A stretch of DNA of 64,000 nt, taken from Sporofaciens musculi. GTDB taxonomy: Bacteria > Bacillota > Clostridia > Lachnospirales > Lachnospiraceae. This document shows, piece after piece, positions 24,130 through 31,983 of this stretch (the first letter of the stretch is position 1; each line of letters begins with the position of its first letter). The notes below the pieces were generated by a model. It was given only the letters and a program-made list of their open reading frames with translations. It had not been told where the DNA came from and did not search any database. The DNA lies in NCBI RefSeq assembly GCF_009830285.1, contig NZ_WUQX01000001.1, positions 3,038,501 to 3,102,500 on the forward strand, written 5' to 3'. The position numbers and the translations under genes were made by a program.

Positions 24130-24179
24130 TTGACAATACGCCGATAAAGGCGTATTATATAAACACGCCGATAAAGGCG
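24130..24179 (+). promoter_or_regulatory. Consensus promoter with two palindromic operators
   Basis: TTGACA (24130-24135) and TATTAT (24153-24158) are separated by exactly 17 bases. The spacer and box edges form a palindrome with 8-bp arms (AATACGCC at 24135-24142 and GGCGTATT at 24149-24156, 6-base centre GATAAA). A second copy of the core CGCC-GATAAA-GGCG lies at 24166-24179, 27 bp downstream. Binding of a repressor dimer would block RNA polymerase directly. The promoter drives the second XRE gene and probably the transposase. Confidence 0.85.
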
Positions 24180-24199
24180 CATTTTGGAGGTGATACGCT

Positions 24200-24436
24200 A
24201 TGAATATCAAAGAAATGAGAAAAGACAAAGGGCTGACACAAAAGCAGTTGGCCGAGCAGATCGGCGTAAATATCAGGTGGGTGCAGAAATTAGAGGCCGG
24301 GGACACTAAGCTGGAAAATATCACATTCTTAAACGCCATAAAATTGATCCGGGCCCTGACTCCATACGACGACGAAAAACAGCTTGCGCGGGAAATGTAT
24401 ATCATACTCAAACGCACGCTGCAAGAAAATGATTAA
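24200..24436 (+). CDS. XRE-family regulator (Cro/CI-like), probably autoregulatory
   Basis: This 78-residue protein is a compact helix-turn-helix domain (MNIKEMRKDKGLTQKQLAEQ, then VNIRWVQKLEAGDTKLENIT) with a short C-terminal helix. It follows TTTTGGAGG at 24182-24190 and a promoter that carries two identical palindromic cores, which are its most likely own operators. It may control the downstream transposase gene, as lysogeny regulators do in transposable phages. Which of the two XRE proteins binds the palindromes cannot be decided from sequence. Confidence 0.8.
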   Translation: MNIKEMRKDKGLTQKQLAEQIGVNIRWVQKLEAGDTKLENITFLNAIKLIRALTPYDDEKQLAREMYIILKRTLQEND

Positions 24437-24449
24437 GGGACAGGAAAGC

Positions 24450-24480
24450 GGGAGCGGCTACGGCTGCTCCCTTATTTTTA
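24450..24480 (+). terminator. Terminator or attenuator between XRE and transposase genes
   Basis: GGGAGCGGC (24450-24458) pairs with GCTGCTCCC (24463-24471), 9 bp with one G-T wobble and a TACG loop, followed by TTATTTTTATTT. The transposase has no other obvious promoter, so its expression may rely on partial read-through. Confidence 0.75.
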
Positions 24481-24498
24481 TTTATGGAGGGCATAAGC

Positions 24499-25542
24499 AT
24501 GAGACGCTTCAAACATTTAAGTAAAACCGACCGACTCCGCATGGAGGCCCATTTAAGGGACAAAAAGACACCGAAAGAGATCGCGGAGATCCTCGGCGTC
24601 CATATTTCCACAATATACCGCGAAAAGAAGCGTGGAGAGTATCAGCACCGGAACAGTGACTACACAGAAGAAACCCGGTACAGCTCAGACCTCGGCGAAA
24701 TGAAATACCGCGCCAACCTCGCAGCGAAGGGCGCGGACATAAAGCTCGGCAAGGATCACGAGCTGGCCGAGTATATAGAACGCCGGATCGCTGACGACAA
24801 GCTCTCGCCTGCTGCCGTTCTGGGCGAAATCGAGGCCAACGGAATGAGCTTCAAGACTTCGATCAGCGTCAACACCCTATACAGCTACATAGAAAAGGGC
24901 GTTTTTCTGCGGCTCACGAATGGCAGCCTCCCACAAAAGGGTGATAAAAAACGCGCATATCATAAAGTGAAAGCGCAGAAACGCCCGCCGAAGGGTGAGA
25001 GCATAGAAAAGCGCCCGGAGGAAATCGACGAGCGATCCACCTTCGGGCACTGGGAAATGGACACCGTAGTGAGTGCCAGACCGGGCAAGGCTGCCATTCT
25101 GGTGCTCACCGAACGGCTCACCCGCGAAGAAATCACAGCCAAGCTCCCAGACAAAAGCGCGGCCAGCGTGGTGCAGGCCCTCGACAATCTGGAGCGCGAG
25201 TGGGGCGACAAGTTCCCGCTGGTATTCCAGACAATCACCGTGGACAATGGGAGCGAGTTTGCCGACTGTCCCAGTATGGAGCGCAGCGCTCTGGGCGACG
25301 GCTCACGGACTAAGCTCTACTACTGCCACCCGTACAGCTCATACGAGCGCGGCAGCAACGAGAACCTCAACAAGATGATCCGGCGCTGGCTGCCGAAGGG
25401 GACGAACTTTGACGAGATCGCCGACGAAGTGATCGAAGCTGTCACCGTCTGGATCAATAACTACCCGCGGAAAATCCTCGGCTATATGACCGCGGATCGG
25501 CTATTTCAGGCGCATTTATCGGCTATTTTGGGGGCCGCTTAA
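24499..25542 (+). CDS. IS30-family transposase, last gene of the prophage
   Basis: This 347-residue protein would catalyse DNA strand transfer. The start at 24499 follows GGAGG at 24487-24491; an upstream in-frame ATG overlaps that ribosome site. Residues 1-60 hold an IS30-type helix-turn-helix (KTPKEIAEILGVHISTIYRE). The DDE triad is visible: Asp188 in WEMDTVV, Asp249 in TVDNGSEF and Glu288 in SNENLNKMIR, the IS30 spacing with NEN/NxxxR context. The gene has phage-like base composition and ribosome site and lies behind the phage regulators, and I see no inverted repeats flanking the gene alone. It therefore looks like a resident phage gene, possibly the phage's own integration enzyme, not a separate insertion sequence. 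That functional conclusion is inference. Confidence 0.88.
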   Translation: MRRFKHLSKTDRLRMEAHLRDKKTPKEIAEILGVHISTIYREKKRGEYQHRNSDYTEETRYSSDLGEMKYRANLAAKGADIKLGKDHELAEYIERRIADDKLSPAAVLGEIEANGMSFKTSISVNTLYSYIEKGVFLRLTNGSLPQKGDKKRAYHKVKAQKRPPKGESIEKRPEEIDERSTFGHWEMDTVVSARPGKAAILVLTERLTREEITAKLPDKSAASVVQALDNLEREWGDKFPLVFQTITVDNGSEFADCPSMERSALGDGSRTKLYYCHPYSSYERGSNENLNKMIRRWLPKGTNFDEIADEVIEAVTVWINNYPRKILGYMTADRLFQAHLSAILGAA

Positions 25543-27832
25543 AATTTTTTATATTTTTTTCGCATTTACTCTTGACATTTGCCGCGTTTTCTTCCTTTAA
25601 CATCTGCCAGCCTTTGAGCTGGTATTTTGTGCCTTTTGTAAGTCCGTCCAATTTTACAGTATCAACAATCGTAATCTCTTTTCCTGCAAGGATAGTCTTT
25701 TCGCCGTCTTTGCTGGTCGCTGTGGTATGGATAGAGATTTCTTTTTCGTATTCATCAGTCAAAGTCCCTAAATCAATCACAAGATTATTTCTTGATACCA
25801 CGATTTCAAAAGGTGGGATAAGCTCAAAGCCTTTGTTACTATCAGAGCGTAATTCTTCAATGATGTAGGTATCATAAGGTAATGCACCCTTGCTGTCGTC
25901 TGGTTCAGAAGTTCCAAACCACACACCGTCCTCGCTGGTCTTTCCTGCGTTGGTATTGTGCTTATGAGAAGCCCAGTCAGCAGAAGTGGAGAATTGCCCG
26001 TTATCATCAGTTACCACTACATGATTTTCGCCCGTTGTCTTGCTTGTGATCCTAAAAGGAACATCAGCAAGACGCTTGTGTGTGCCTGCACCGATTTTCA
26101 CGCCCTCAATATCTCCACGCTTAATCTGATTATAGATAGAATGGGCTTCGTCGGTTAAGTCCACGATTTTTCCATTTTCTGTGATTGTAAAATCAATCGT
26201 TTTTGCACCGTCAGTTAAGTAACCGTCGGGAGCTTCACTTTCAACGATACGGAATTTTCCATAAGGTAAGAGGTCAGCAGAAGTAGAAGCGACACCCTCA
26301 ATATCTGTACGAATTGTCTTTACCACTTCATTTTTCTTGTATAGCTTGCCCTCAACCAAAACAGAATTATCATTTAAGGAAATGATGTCAAAAGCAGTAT
26401 CTTTCAAAGTGGCACTTCCTTGTGGCTTTGTATCGCCCGTTTCTAAATCTCGTTTCTGAATTTTGACACCGCCACGGATAACTTTATCTGATACGGAAAA
26501 CTGGTTACTTCCAGATAGTACGGCAAGGTCGCCGTCCTCGGTAATCTGTGTTACATATAAGCCCTTAATCTGTTCGGACTTATCGCCAGCTTGCATATAT
26601 GCACCCTCTAACAAGTAGCCGTTTGGAGCTTTTGTTTCTTCAACGGTTAGCGTTCCAAGTGGAAGAACGGCTTTTCCGTCCTGCATATAGAAGCTGTCGC
26701 CAGATACTTTGTATGTGTCCGCTAATTTTGTGATGTAATGAGTTGTCCCGTCGCTGTCTGTTTCGGCGATTGTCTTTGTAACCCATGTACGAGTAGCTTC
26801 GGCAGGGAGATTTCCTTTATTGTAGAAGCCAGCATAATACTTCCATGTAAATTCCGCACCTGCTAGAGAAGCGTTCCCCTGCGGATTGTCTTTCTGTGTT
26901 TCCATATCAATCTTGAAAAGCTCAATCAAAGTGTCTGTTACTTTTGGCGTATCAGATACGTTCAAAGTCGCTGTCTTTCCAGCTTCAACCTTCAAGGAAT
27001 ATACAGTTTTATCCACTTTATATCCTGCTGGTGCGGATAATTCCTTGATATAGACTGTGCCTGCTTTTACCTCTACAATATCTGTATTTCCGTTTTCATC
27101 GGTCGTAAGGGTGGCAAGCTGTTTCGTGCAGTCCTTATCAGAAAAGACACCATAGGTCGCACCAGCGATAGAGTAATTTCCGTTACCGTCGGTAATGCTG
27201 GTATTACTGGAAACCTTTTGCAGTTTCGCATTTCCAATATTCAGCTTCGCCCAGAATTGTCCTAATTCCTGCCCCTCGCCAGAGTAGATATAACCGCCAC
27301 ATTCATAGCGTCCTTTATTCTCTTTGACAAAGGCTTTCGCACTAGAGAAAACTTCGTACTGCGTTGCCTTTGGTATTTCATCATAAGAAGCTCGCACGTT
27401 ATCACATTGCCAGCCAAGATGTACGCTCAATCTCTGCCAGACAACACATTGTTCCAACAAATAGACTTGTTTATAGTTCAATTCCTTGTGAGCTTCGCCA
27501 TACTGTTTGACATACTCTAAGGATAACGCCACATCTGAAATCTGGTCGGCACTCATGCGTGAGCTTGCGTCAGCTCTGGTCTTATAGCCGTTCTTAAAAT
27601 CTGTATTGATGTCAATACAATAGGCAGTTTCGCCCTCGACTTTCATATAGCCCTCATTGAATGTCGAACCAATAGAACCGTCATTCATTACTTTTTCAAT
27701 GATACCGACACGCTCCGCACTTTCCGTCCAGTATTGCTTGCTTTCTGCATGGACGGGTGTAGTCGGTAAAGCAGTAACGACAGTTGCAAGAGCTAAGAAG
27801 CCCGTACACAATCGTTTCCATGTCTTTTTCAT
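25523..27832 (-). pseudogene. VaFE/SpaA-type surface adhesin, 3' end lost by prophage insertion
   Basis: The protein starts at 27832 (MKKTWKRLCTGFLALAT signal peptide, AAAGGAGC ribosome site upstream). It has an N-terminal thioester-type domain (TAYCIDINTDF and CVVWQRL) and a series of Cna_B/SpaA-like isopeptide domains (for example GYKVDKTVYSL, ETKAPNGYLLEG and ESEAPDGYLTDG). It then enters a VaFE repeat (SIHTTATSKDGEKTILAGKEITIVDTV). The VaFE domain stops after about 45 residues at MLKEENA and runs into 20 unrelated residues encoded by prophage DNA. The remaining VaFE repeats and the LPxTG wall anchor are missing. Such adhesins are common on integrative conjugative elements of gut Firmicutes. 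The truncated product could be secreted but not anchored. Confidence 0.85.
25543..25585. other. Probable right end of the prophage
   Basis: After the transposase stop the sequence becomes AT-rich (AAATTTTTTATATTTTTTTCGC). At about 25,580-25,583 it meets a sequence that encodes, on the - strand, the normal reading frame of a surface adhesin. Read from the chromosome inward the element would begin near TGTCAAGAGTAAATGCG, i.e. with TG as many transposable elements do. The motif TTTTTTCGC of this end (25556-25564) also occurs at 23731-23739 and, inverted, near 24109-24117. The exact end and any target duplication need the left junction. Confidence 0.55.
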
Positions 27833-27860
27833 AAATCTAATGCTCCTTTCATTTTGGGTA

Positions 27861-27890
27861 TAAAAATAGACGCTCATTTCTGAACGTCTA
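27861..27890 (-). terminator. Hairpin with U-run upstream of the adhesin gene
   Basis: TAGACGCTCA (27867-27876) pairs with TGAACGTCTA (27881-27890), 10 bp with one wobble. On the - strand it is followed by TTTTT (complement of 27862-27866). It lies just upstream of the adhesin start, so it is either the terminator of a lost upstream gene or a leader attenuator. Confidence 0.6.
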
Positions 27891-28069
27891 CATTACTGAA
27901 AGGCTTGTCCTCTCACACATATTCTATTTTAATAGGTACAACAGTTGCCTTTCTCCTTGTATTTTCGTTGTTTTCATCACTTGCGTTATCTACAACCTCC
28001 ATGACCCGCATCCAACATAATTGAATAAGCCATACACTTACTCCTATACTTTTTGTACTATAGTATGCA
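27891..28069. other. Intergenic remnant upstream of the adhesin gene
   Basis: About 180 bases without a convincing gene. On the - strand a frame ending at 27913 encodes about 30 residues (MEVVDNASDENNENTRRKATV...) and stays open upstream without a credible start. It may be the 3' end of a gene of the same mobile element that carried the adhesin. Nothing else is recognised. Confidence 0.3.
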
Positions 28070-28100
28070 AAAAGACAGGACTTGGTGTATCCTGTCTTTT
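28070..28100. terminator. Bidirectional terminator after the FMN-binding lipoprotein gene
   Basis: AAAAGACAGGA (28070-28080) and TCCTGTCTTTT (28090-28100) form a perfect 11-bp stem with a 9-base loop. The arms carry A and U runs, so the hairpin can act in both directions. Confidence 0.8.
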
Positions 28101-28119
28101 GAAAAGCATTTGTGAAATT

Positions 28120-28581
28120 TTATTCTTCCTTCTCCGACTCCACAATGGCAACCGTAGGGTCCCCATTCTGCGCTCTTTCAAGAACCGCAGACGCCAGCCT
28201 TACAAAATTCTTCCCTGATGTGCTTGCGCCGCTTACTGCATCTATATCTCCGTTTCCCTGGTTCTCAAGAAGCTGAGCCGCATATTCCCGCGTATACTTA
28301 TTGGGATAAGTTCCCGTAATCCCATTCATATTCTTCATATAGGCAATATCCCAAGATTTGATGAAGCCGCTTGCATTCTCCGCATTATACTCCACGGAAA
28401 CAATCTTATTCTCCATCACGCAGATGGTTACATACTCCTTCCATCCATGACTGTAATCCGACATCTCCGCCGTATAATATCCGTCCTTAAGTCCTTCCTC
28501 CTTTTTACAGGAAACCGCCAAAATTCCCATACACATACAGAACAGCAGAACCATTATCCTCTTTTTCCACATGCCGCTCAC
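28120..28581 (-). CDS. FMN-binding-domain lipoprotein
   Basis: This 153-residue protein has a lipoprotein signal (LLFCMCMGILAVSC, lipidated Cys at about residue 25). The FMN_bind domain that follows begins with DGYYTAEMSDYSHGWKEYVTI and includes the flavin-attachment motif DAVSGASTSG at about residues 112-121, in which a Thr or Ser can be covalently flavinylated (known for RnfG/NqrC/ApbE substrates). It is shorter than respiratory flavoproteins and would lie on the outer face of the membrane. The start overlaps the end of the upstream chemoreceptor gene by 4 bases, so the two are co-translated. A strong terminator follows. Confidence 0.85.
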   Translation of the reverse strand: MSGMWKKRIMVLLFCMCMGILAVSCKKEEGLKDGYYTAEMSDYSHGWKEYVTICVMENKIVSVEYNAENASGFIKSWDIAYMKNMNGITGTYPNKYTREYAAQLLENQGNGDIDAVSGASTSGKNFVRLASAVLERAQNGDPTVAIVESEKEE

Positions 28582-30524
28582 TCCTCCCTTAACCTGAAAC
28601 TGCCTGAAATCTCCTGAAGCTGCTGTGCCTGCTGATTCAATTTCTCACTGGCCGTGGTGCTCTCATAGCTTGCGTTCAAATTCTGCTGCGCTACGTCTCT
28701 AATCTGACTAATCTGACCAGTCATATTGCCAAGGGAATGCTTCTGAACCGTTACATTCTCTGCAAGCTGTTCTGTAATCTTGGAAATCTGGTCTGCAATC
28801 TCCCCGATGTCACGGAAGGATTCCGCTACCTTGTTTGCGTACTCTGTTCCTCGTTTCACAGCCCTAAGTGAGCTGTCAATCATACCGGAGGTTCGTTTGG
28901 CAGATTCTGCGCTCTGGGCGGCAAGATTTCCTACCTCCTCCGCCACAATGGCAAAGCCCCTGCCTGACTCTCCTGCCCTTGCAGCCTCCACCGACGCATT
29001 CAGCGCCAGGATATTAGTCTGGAAGGAAATGTCCTCCAAGAATTTATTAATCTTCGTAATCTCCACCGAATTCCGGTCAATATCCTCCATGGCCAAAAGC
29101 AGATTCTTCATATAATTGCCGCCTGTCTCCATGTGACCCTGGGTTGTCTCCATCAGACTTCCCACCATCCTTGTATTCTCATCCACATCCAGAATATTCT
29201 GCTCAATCGCTGTCGTCTCCTGGGACAATACATTTAGAGATTCCGACTGCTCCGTTGACCCGTGGTGTACCTGCTGTGCGCTCTCTGAAACAACTCCTGC
29301 TGTGGAAAGCACCTCCTTTGAGGAGCTCTTAATTGATTTTAACATCCTATTAAGGGCGTCAATAATCTTATTCAACGACTCCTTCATTATGACGAAGTCT
29401 CCCTCAAAATCACCTCTTACGTCCACCTGGAAATTGCCGCCGGACATATTCTCCAGAATATGGGACAGTTCTGATATGTACCCGTTGACGCTGTCCACCG
29501 TATCGCTCAAAGCGCTGGAAAGAATCTCCGTCTCGTCGTTGGTCTTGATAACCTCCGTCGGGGTCGTCAAATCTCCCTGGGCCAAAAGCTCAATTCTATT
29601 CGTCACTCCCTTAAGGGACCTCTGAATCCTGGAAGAAAAATGTAAGGTATATATGCCTGCCAGTACCAGCAGCACACAAGTAATCCCAATACTGAGCAGG
29701 ATTCCAGTATTAGCCGGCCCCATGAAATCCCTCTGGGGAACGATTACCGTCAGATACCATCTGGTTCCGTTAATAGGCGCGTGACTGATAAAAGCTGCAT
29801 CTAATGACTTACCCATGGTGAGTACGCCCGTCTCCTTTGTCGTCACCTGATCTTTAATCCCAGTAAACCCTGTCACCTTCTCAAGCCCTTCCTGACTCCT
29901 GACAAGATCCTTATTCCGGCAACCCATGATCTCGCCTTCCCAGTTTACAATATAAGCGGTCCCGTTTGCACTGAGGTTAATATTGCTCAGTACATCATTC
30001 AGCACGTCGTACTTATAACTTCCAACCAGATAATAGAGCAGCTCGTCGTCTGCCGTCACAGGGATTCCCATAGCAAGCTCCAGTTCTCCTTCTGACGAAT
30101 CTACATCATCCACCGCAAGATTCTGGGTCTCCTGAAGCAGCGAATACAATTCCCTGTCCGCAATCGACGAAGGACATTTCTCGTCTCCCAGATAGAGAGA
30201 GCCGTCAGCCTTATAAAGCCCAAGCCAGATAAACTCAATCCCTGACTGCGCGTCATCAAGAGCCTCCTTCTTTTCCTTCTTCGTGCTGTCAGGGTTCCTG
30301 ATTGCCACCCTGTCGCTGATCATAAAGATTCGGTCCGCCAGCATATGCATGTTGGACTCAATGCTCTGTGAAGCCATCTTCGTCGTAGACGGAAGCACAT
30401 CTGCCATAATTTCTCTCGTAAGTACCTTCATAGACAATGCCATAACTATAACAAGAATCACAGCCAGGACAACGACAATAGCAGTTGTGTTCGCCACTAT
30501 TTTTTTATTGATACTCTTTTTCAC
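28578..30524 (-). CDS. Methyl-accepting chemotaxis protein with extracellular dCache-type domain
   Basis: This 648-residue receptor would signal through CheA/CheW to bias swimming. It has transmembrane helix 1 at about residues 10-33 (ANTTAIVVVLAVILVIVMAL), a double-Cache extracellular sensor at about 40-275, and helix 2 at about 278-300 (ILLSIGITCVLLVLAGIYTL). A HAMP domain at 302-355 and a signalling domain follow, with the hairpin tip NILALNASVEAARAGESGRGFAIVAEEV. The receptor overlaps the flavin-binding lipoprotein gene downstream by 4 bases, which suggests a linked redox or electron-acceptor response. No CheR-docking pentapeptide is seen at the C-terminus. Confidence 0.93.
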   Translation of the reverse strand: MKKSINKKIVANTTAIVVVLAVILVIVMALSMKVLTREIMADVLPSTTKMASQSIESNMHMLADRIFMISDRVAIRNPDSTKKEKKEALDDAQSGIEFIWLGLYKADGSLYLGDEKCPSSIADRELYSLLQETQNLAVDDVDSSEGELELAMGIPVTADDELLYYLVGSYKYDVLNDVLSNINLSANGTAYIVNWEGEIMGCRNKDLVRSQEGLEKVTGFTGIKDQVTTKETGVLTMGKSLDAAFISHAPINGTRWYLTVIVPQRDFMGPANTGILLSIGITCVLLVLAGIYTLHFSSRIQRSLKGVTNRIELLAQGDLTTPTEVIKTNDETEILSSALSDTVDSVNGYISELSHILENMSGGNFQVDVRGDFEGDFVIMKESLNKIIDALNRMLKSIKSSSKEVLSTAGVVSESAQQVHHGSTEQSESLNVLSQETTAIEQNILDVDENTRMVGSLMETTQGHMETGGNYMKNLLLAMEDIDRNSVEITKINKFLEDISFQTNILALNASVEAARAGESGRGFAIVAEEVGNLAAQSAESAKRTSGMIDSSLRAVKRGTEYANKVAESFRDIGEIADQISKITEQLAENVTVQKHSLGNMTGQISQIRDVAQQNLNASYESTTASEKLNQQAQQLQEISGSFRLREE

Positions 30525-30645
30525 GCTTCCTTCCTCCGCATAAATATACTCTTTGCAGCCGACACGGATTTACCGATTTTTACCACTGCATCATTATATC
30601 ATTATAGCAACAGCCCCCTAATATGTAAAGCCAGAAATACAAAAT

Positions 30646-31902
30646 CTAGTGTTCTGAATAAGCCTTCCCCAACACCTGCTGTATGGAAGGGCAATTCGCT
30701 ATAAGTCCATAACGAAAATGTATCGTCCCGCTCACCGTATCCTCAACGCTGCACGCCTCCATCTGCCTTTCAATCTCACCCCCGCCATACCAGGGGTTAT
30801 TCCCGTCCTCTCCTGCCTCCGCAGTCTTATAGTCGGCAAGTCCCACATAGAGCTTTACGCCTTTTTCTTTGGCCTCCTTAGCCACAGCCGACCACCAGCC
30901 AAGCAATGCCGAAAAATCTGCTGTCGCATGTCCCATCTCCCAGTATAGCTGAGGGGCTATATAATCCACCCATCCCTCCTTCACCCAGGTCCTGCTGTCC
31001 GCATAGAGAGAAAAATAAGAAGAAAAACTGCTGGTGGTTGCGCTTCCCTCCGGATGCATGGTATTGCTTGCCCAGATTCCGGCGGGACTAATGCCAAACT
31101 CCATGTCCGGCTCTGCCTCATGAATGGCCGTATCCAAACCATTTACCAGAAGATTCACGTTGTTCCGGCGCCAATCACCGATATCCGGAAAATCTCCTCC
31201 GTAAGCTGCATAAGAAGCTCCGTCATTGAAATCTCCTCCTGGATAGAAATAATCATCCAGATGAATCCCGTCCACCTGGTAATTTTCTACAATCTCCATC
31301 ACTCCGTCGGTTACCAGCTCACGTACTTCCGGCAGGCCTGGGTTAAAATAGTATCCATCCTGATACTGCACCACCCAATCAGGATGCTGCCTGGCAGGAG
31401 AGCTTTCCTCCAGGCTCTCCCACTCGACGGCATCCCTGGCAATCCGGTAGGGGTTAAGCCATGCGTGCAGCTCAAGCCCTCGTTTGTGGGCTTCGCTGAC
31501 CCAATATTCCAGAGGGTCAAACTCTGAATCTGGCGCCGTCCCCTGCTGACCCGTCAGATAGCGGCTCCAGGGATAGATTTTTGACGGGTAAAATGCATCC
31601 GAGCAGGGACGAACCTGTAAAAAGATGGTATTAAATCCCATCCTTCCCACTCCGTCCATAACAGCGTCTGCCTGGGCCCGCAATTCCTGTGCCGAAGCGG
31701 TGGGCATGGCGGGATAATCCAGGTTCTCCACGCTTGCCACCCATACACCCCGCATCTCTCGGTCTGTTTCCCGCTTCATGACAGCCTCCTTTGGAGGTTT
31801 TTCTTCAGGCTTCTTCCCATGAACACCGAACAGGACCATTGCCAGAATCACAAACAACAGGCTTACGGCTATCTCAGTCAATGTTCTCTCTAATTTCTTC
31901 AT
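30646..31902 (-). CDS. Family-10-like glycosyl hydrolase (GHL10, YddW-like), membrane-anchored
   Basis: This 418-residue protein begins with an uncleaved-looking membrane anchor (ALVE-free segment IAVSLLFVILAMVLFGVHG, residues 11-29), so the catalytic domain is extracellular. The domain starts with the diagnostic MRGVWVASVENLDYPAMP and continues with FNTIFLQVRPCSDAFYPS, LHAWLNPYRIA, VDGIHLDDYFYP and YIAPQLYWEMG, all hallmarks of the GHL10 TIM barrel. Relatives act on peptidoglycan glycan strands or other polysaccharides; substrate here is unknown. It follows the heat-shock operon on the same strand, behind the dnaJ terminator. Confidence 0.88.
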   Translation of the reverse strand: MKKLERTLTEIAVSLLFVILAMVLFGVHGKKPEEKPPKEAVMKRETDREMRGVWVASVENLDYPAMPTASAQELRAQADAVMDGVGRMGFNTIFLQVRPCSDAFYPSKIYPWSRYLTGQQGTAPDSEFDPLEYWVSEAHKRGLELHAWLNPYRIARDAVEWESLEESSPARQHPDWVVQYQDGYYFNPGLPEVRELVTDGVMEIVENYQVDGIHLDDYFYPGGDFNDGASYAAYGGDFPDIGDWRRNNVNLLVNGLDTAIHEAEPDMEFGISPAGIWASNTMHPEGSATTSSFSSYFSLYADSRTWVKEGWVDYIAPQLYWEMGHATADFSALLGWWSAVAKEAKEKGVKLYVGLADYKTAEAGEDGNNPWYGGGEIERQMEACSVEDTVSGTIHFRYGLIANCPSIQQVLGKAYSEH

Positions 31903-31949
31903 TTTTTGTATATCCTTCTAACTCATATCTTATCTATACTCTATTCCGC

Positions 31950-31983
31950 AAAAAAGCCTTTGATGAACTTAATCATCAAAGGC
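31950..31983 (-). terminator. Terminator of the hrcA-grpE-dnaK-dnaJ operon
   Basis: GCCTTTGATGA (31956-31966) and TCATCAAAGGC (31973-31983) form a perfect 11-bp stem that includes the dnaJ stop codon. On the - strand it is followed by six T (complement of 31950-31955). Confidence 0.9.

Larger units (their letters stand above)
1..25582 (+). mobile_element. Right-hand part of a contractile-tailed prophage carrying a DGR
   Basis: From the left edge to about 25,580 the genes run head, connector, tail, baseplate, DGR, lysis, lysogeny and transposase, nearly all on the + strand with short gaps and strong AGGAGG ribosome sites. GC content is visibly higher than in the chromosome that follows. Terminase and most of the portal gene lie outside the window to the left. 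The capsid genes resemble lambda gpE and gpD families and the tail genes resemble P2/Mu-type contractile tails. The right boundary is inferred from the point where the reading frame of a surface-adhesin gene is interrupted. No head, tail or lysis gene looks broken, so the prophage may be functional. The left boundary and any integrase there cannot be assessed. Confidence 0.93.

Noticed and set aside
23834..24436. A toxin-antitoxin pair formed by the two small regulators
   Set aside because: Both proteins are XRE helix-turn-helix proteins, separated by a terminator and a new promoter. Neither resembles a toxin.
24440..25590. Transposase gene as an independent IS30 insertion
   Set aside because: I see no flanking terminal inverted repeats or duplicated target, and the gene matches the phage in composition and ribosome site. 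It remains the main alternative until the left phage end is examined.
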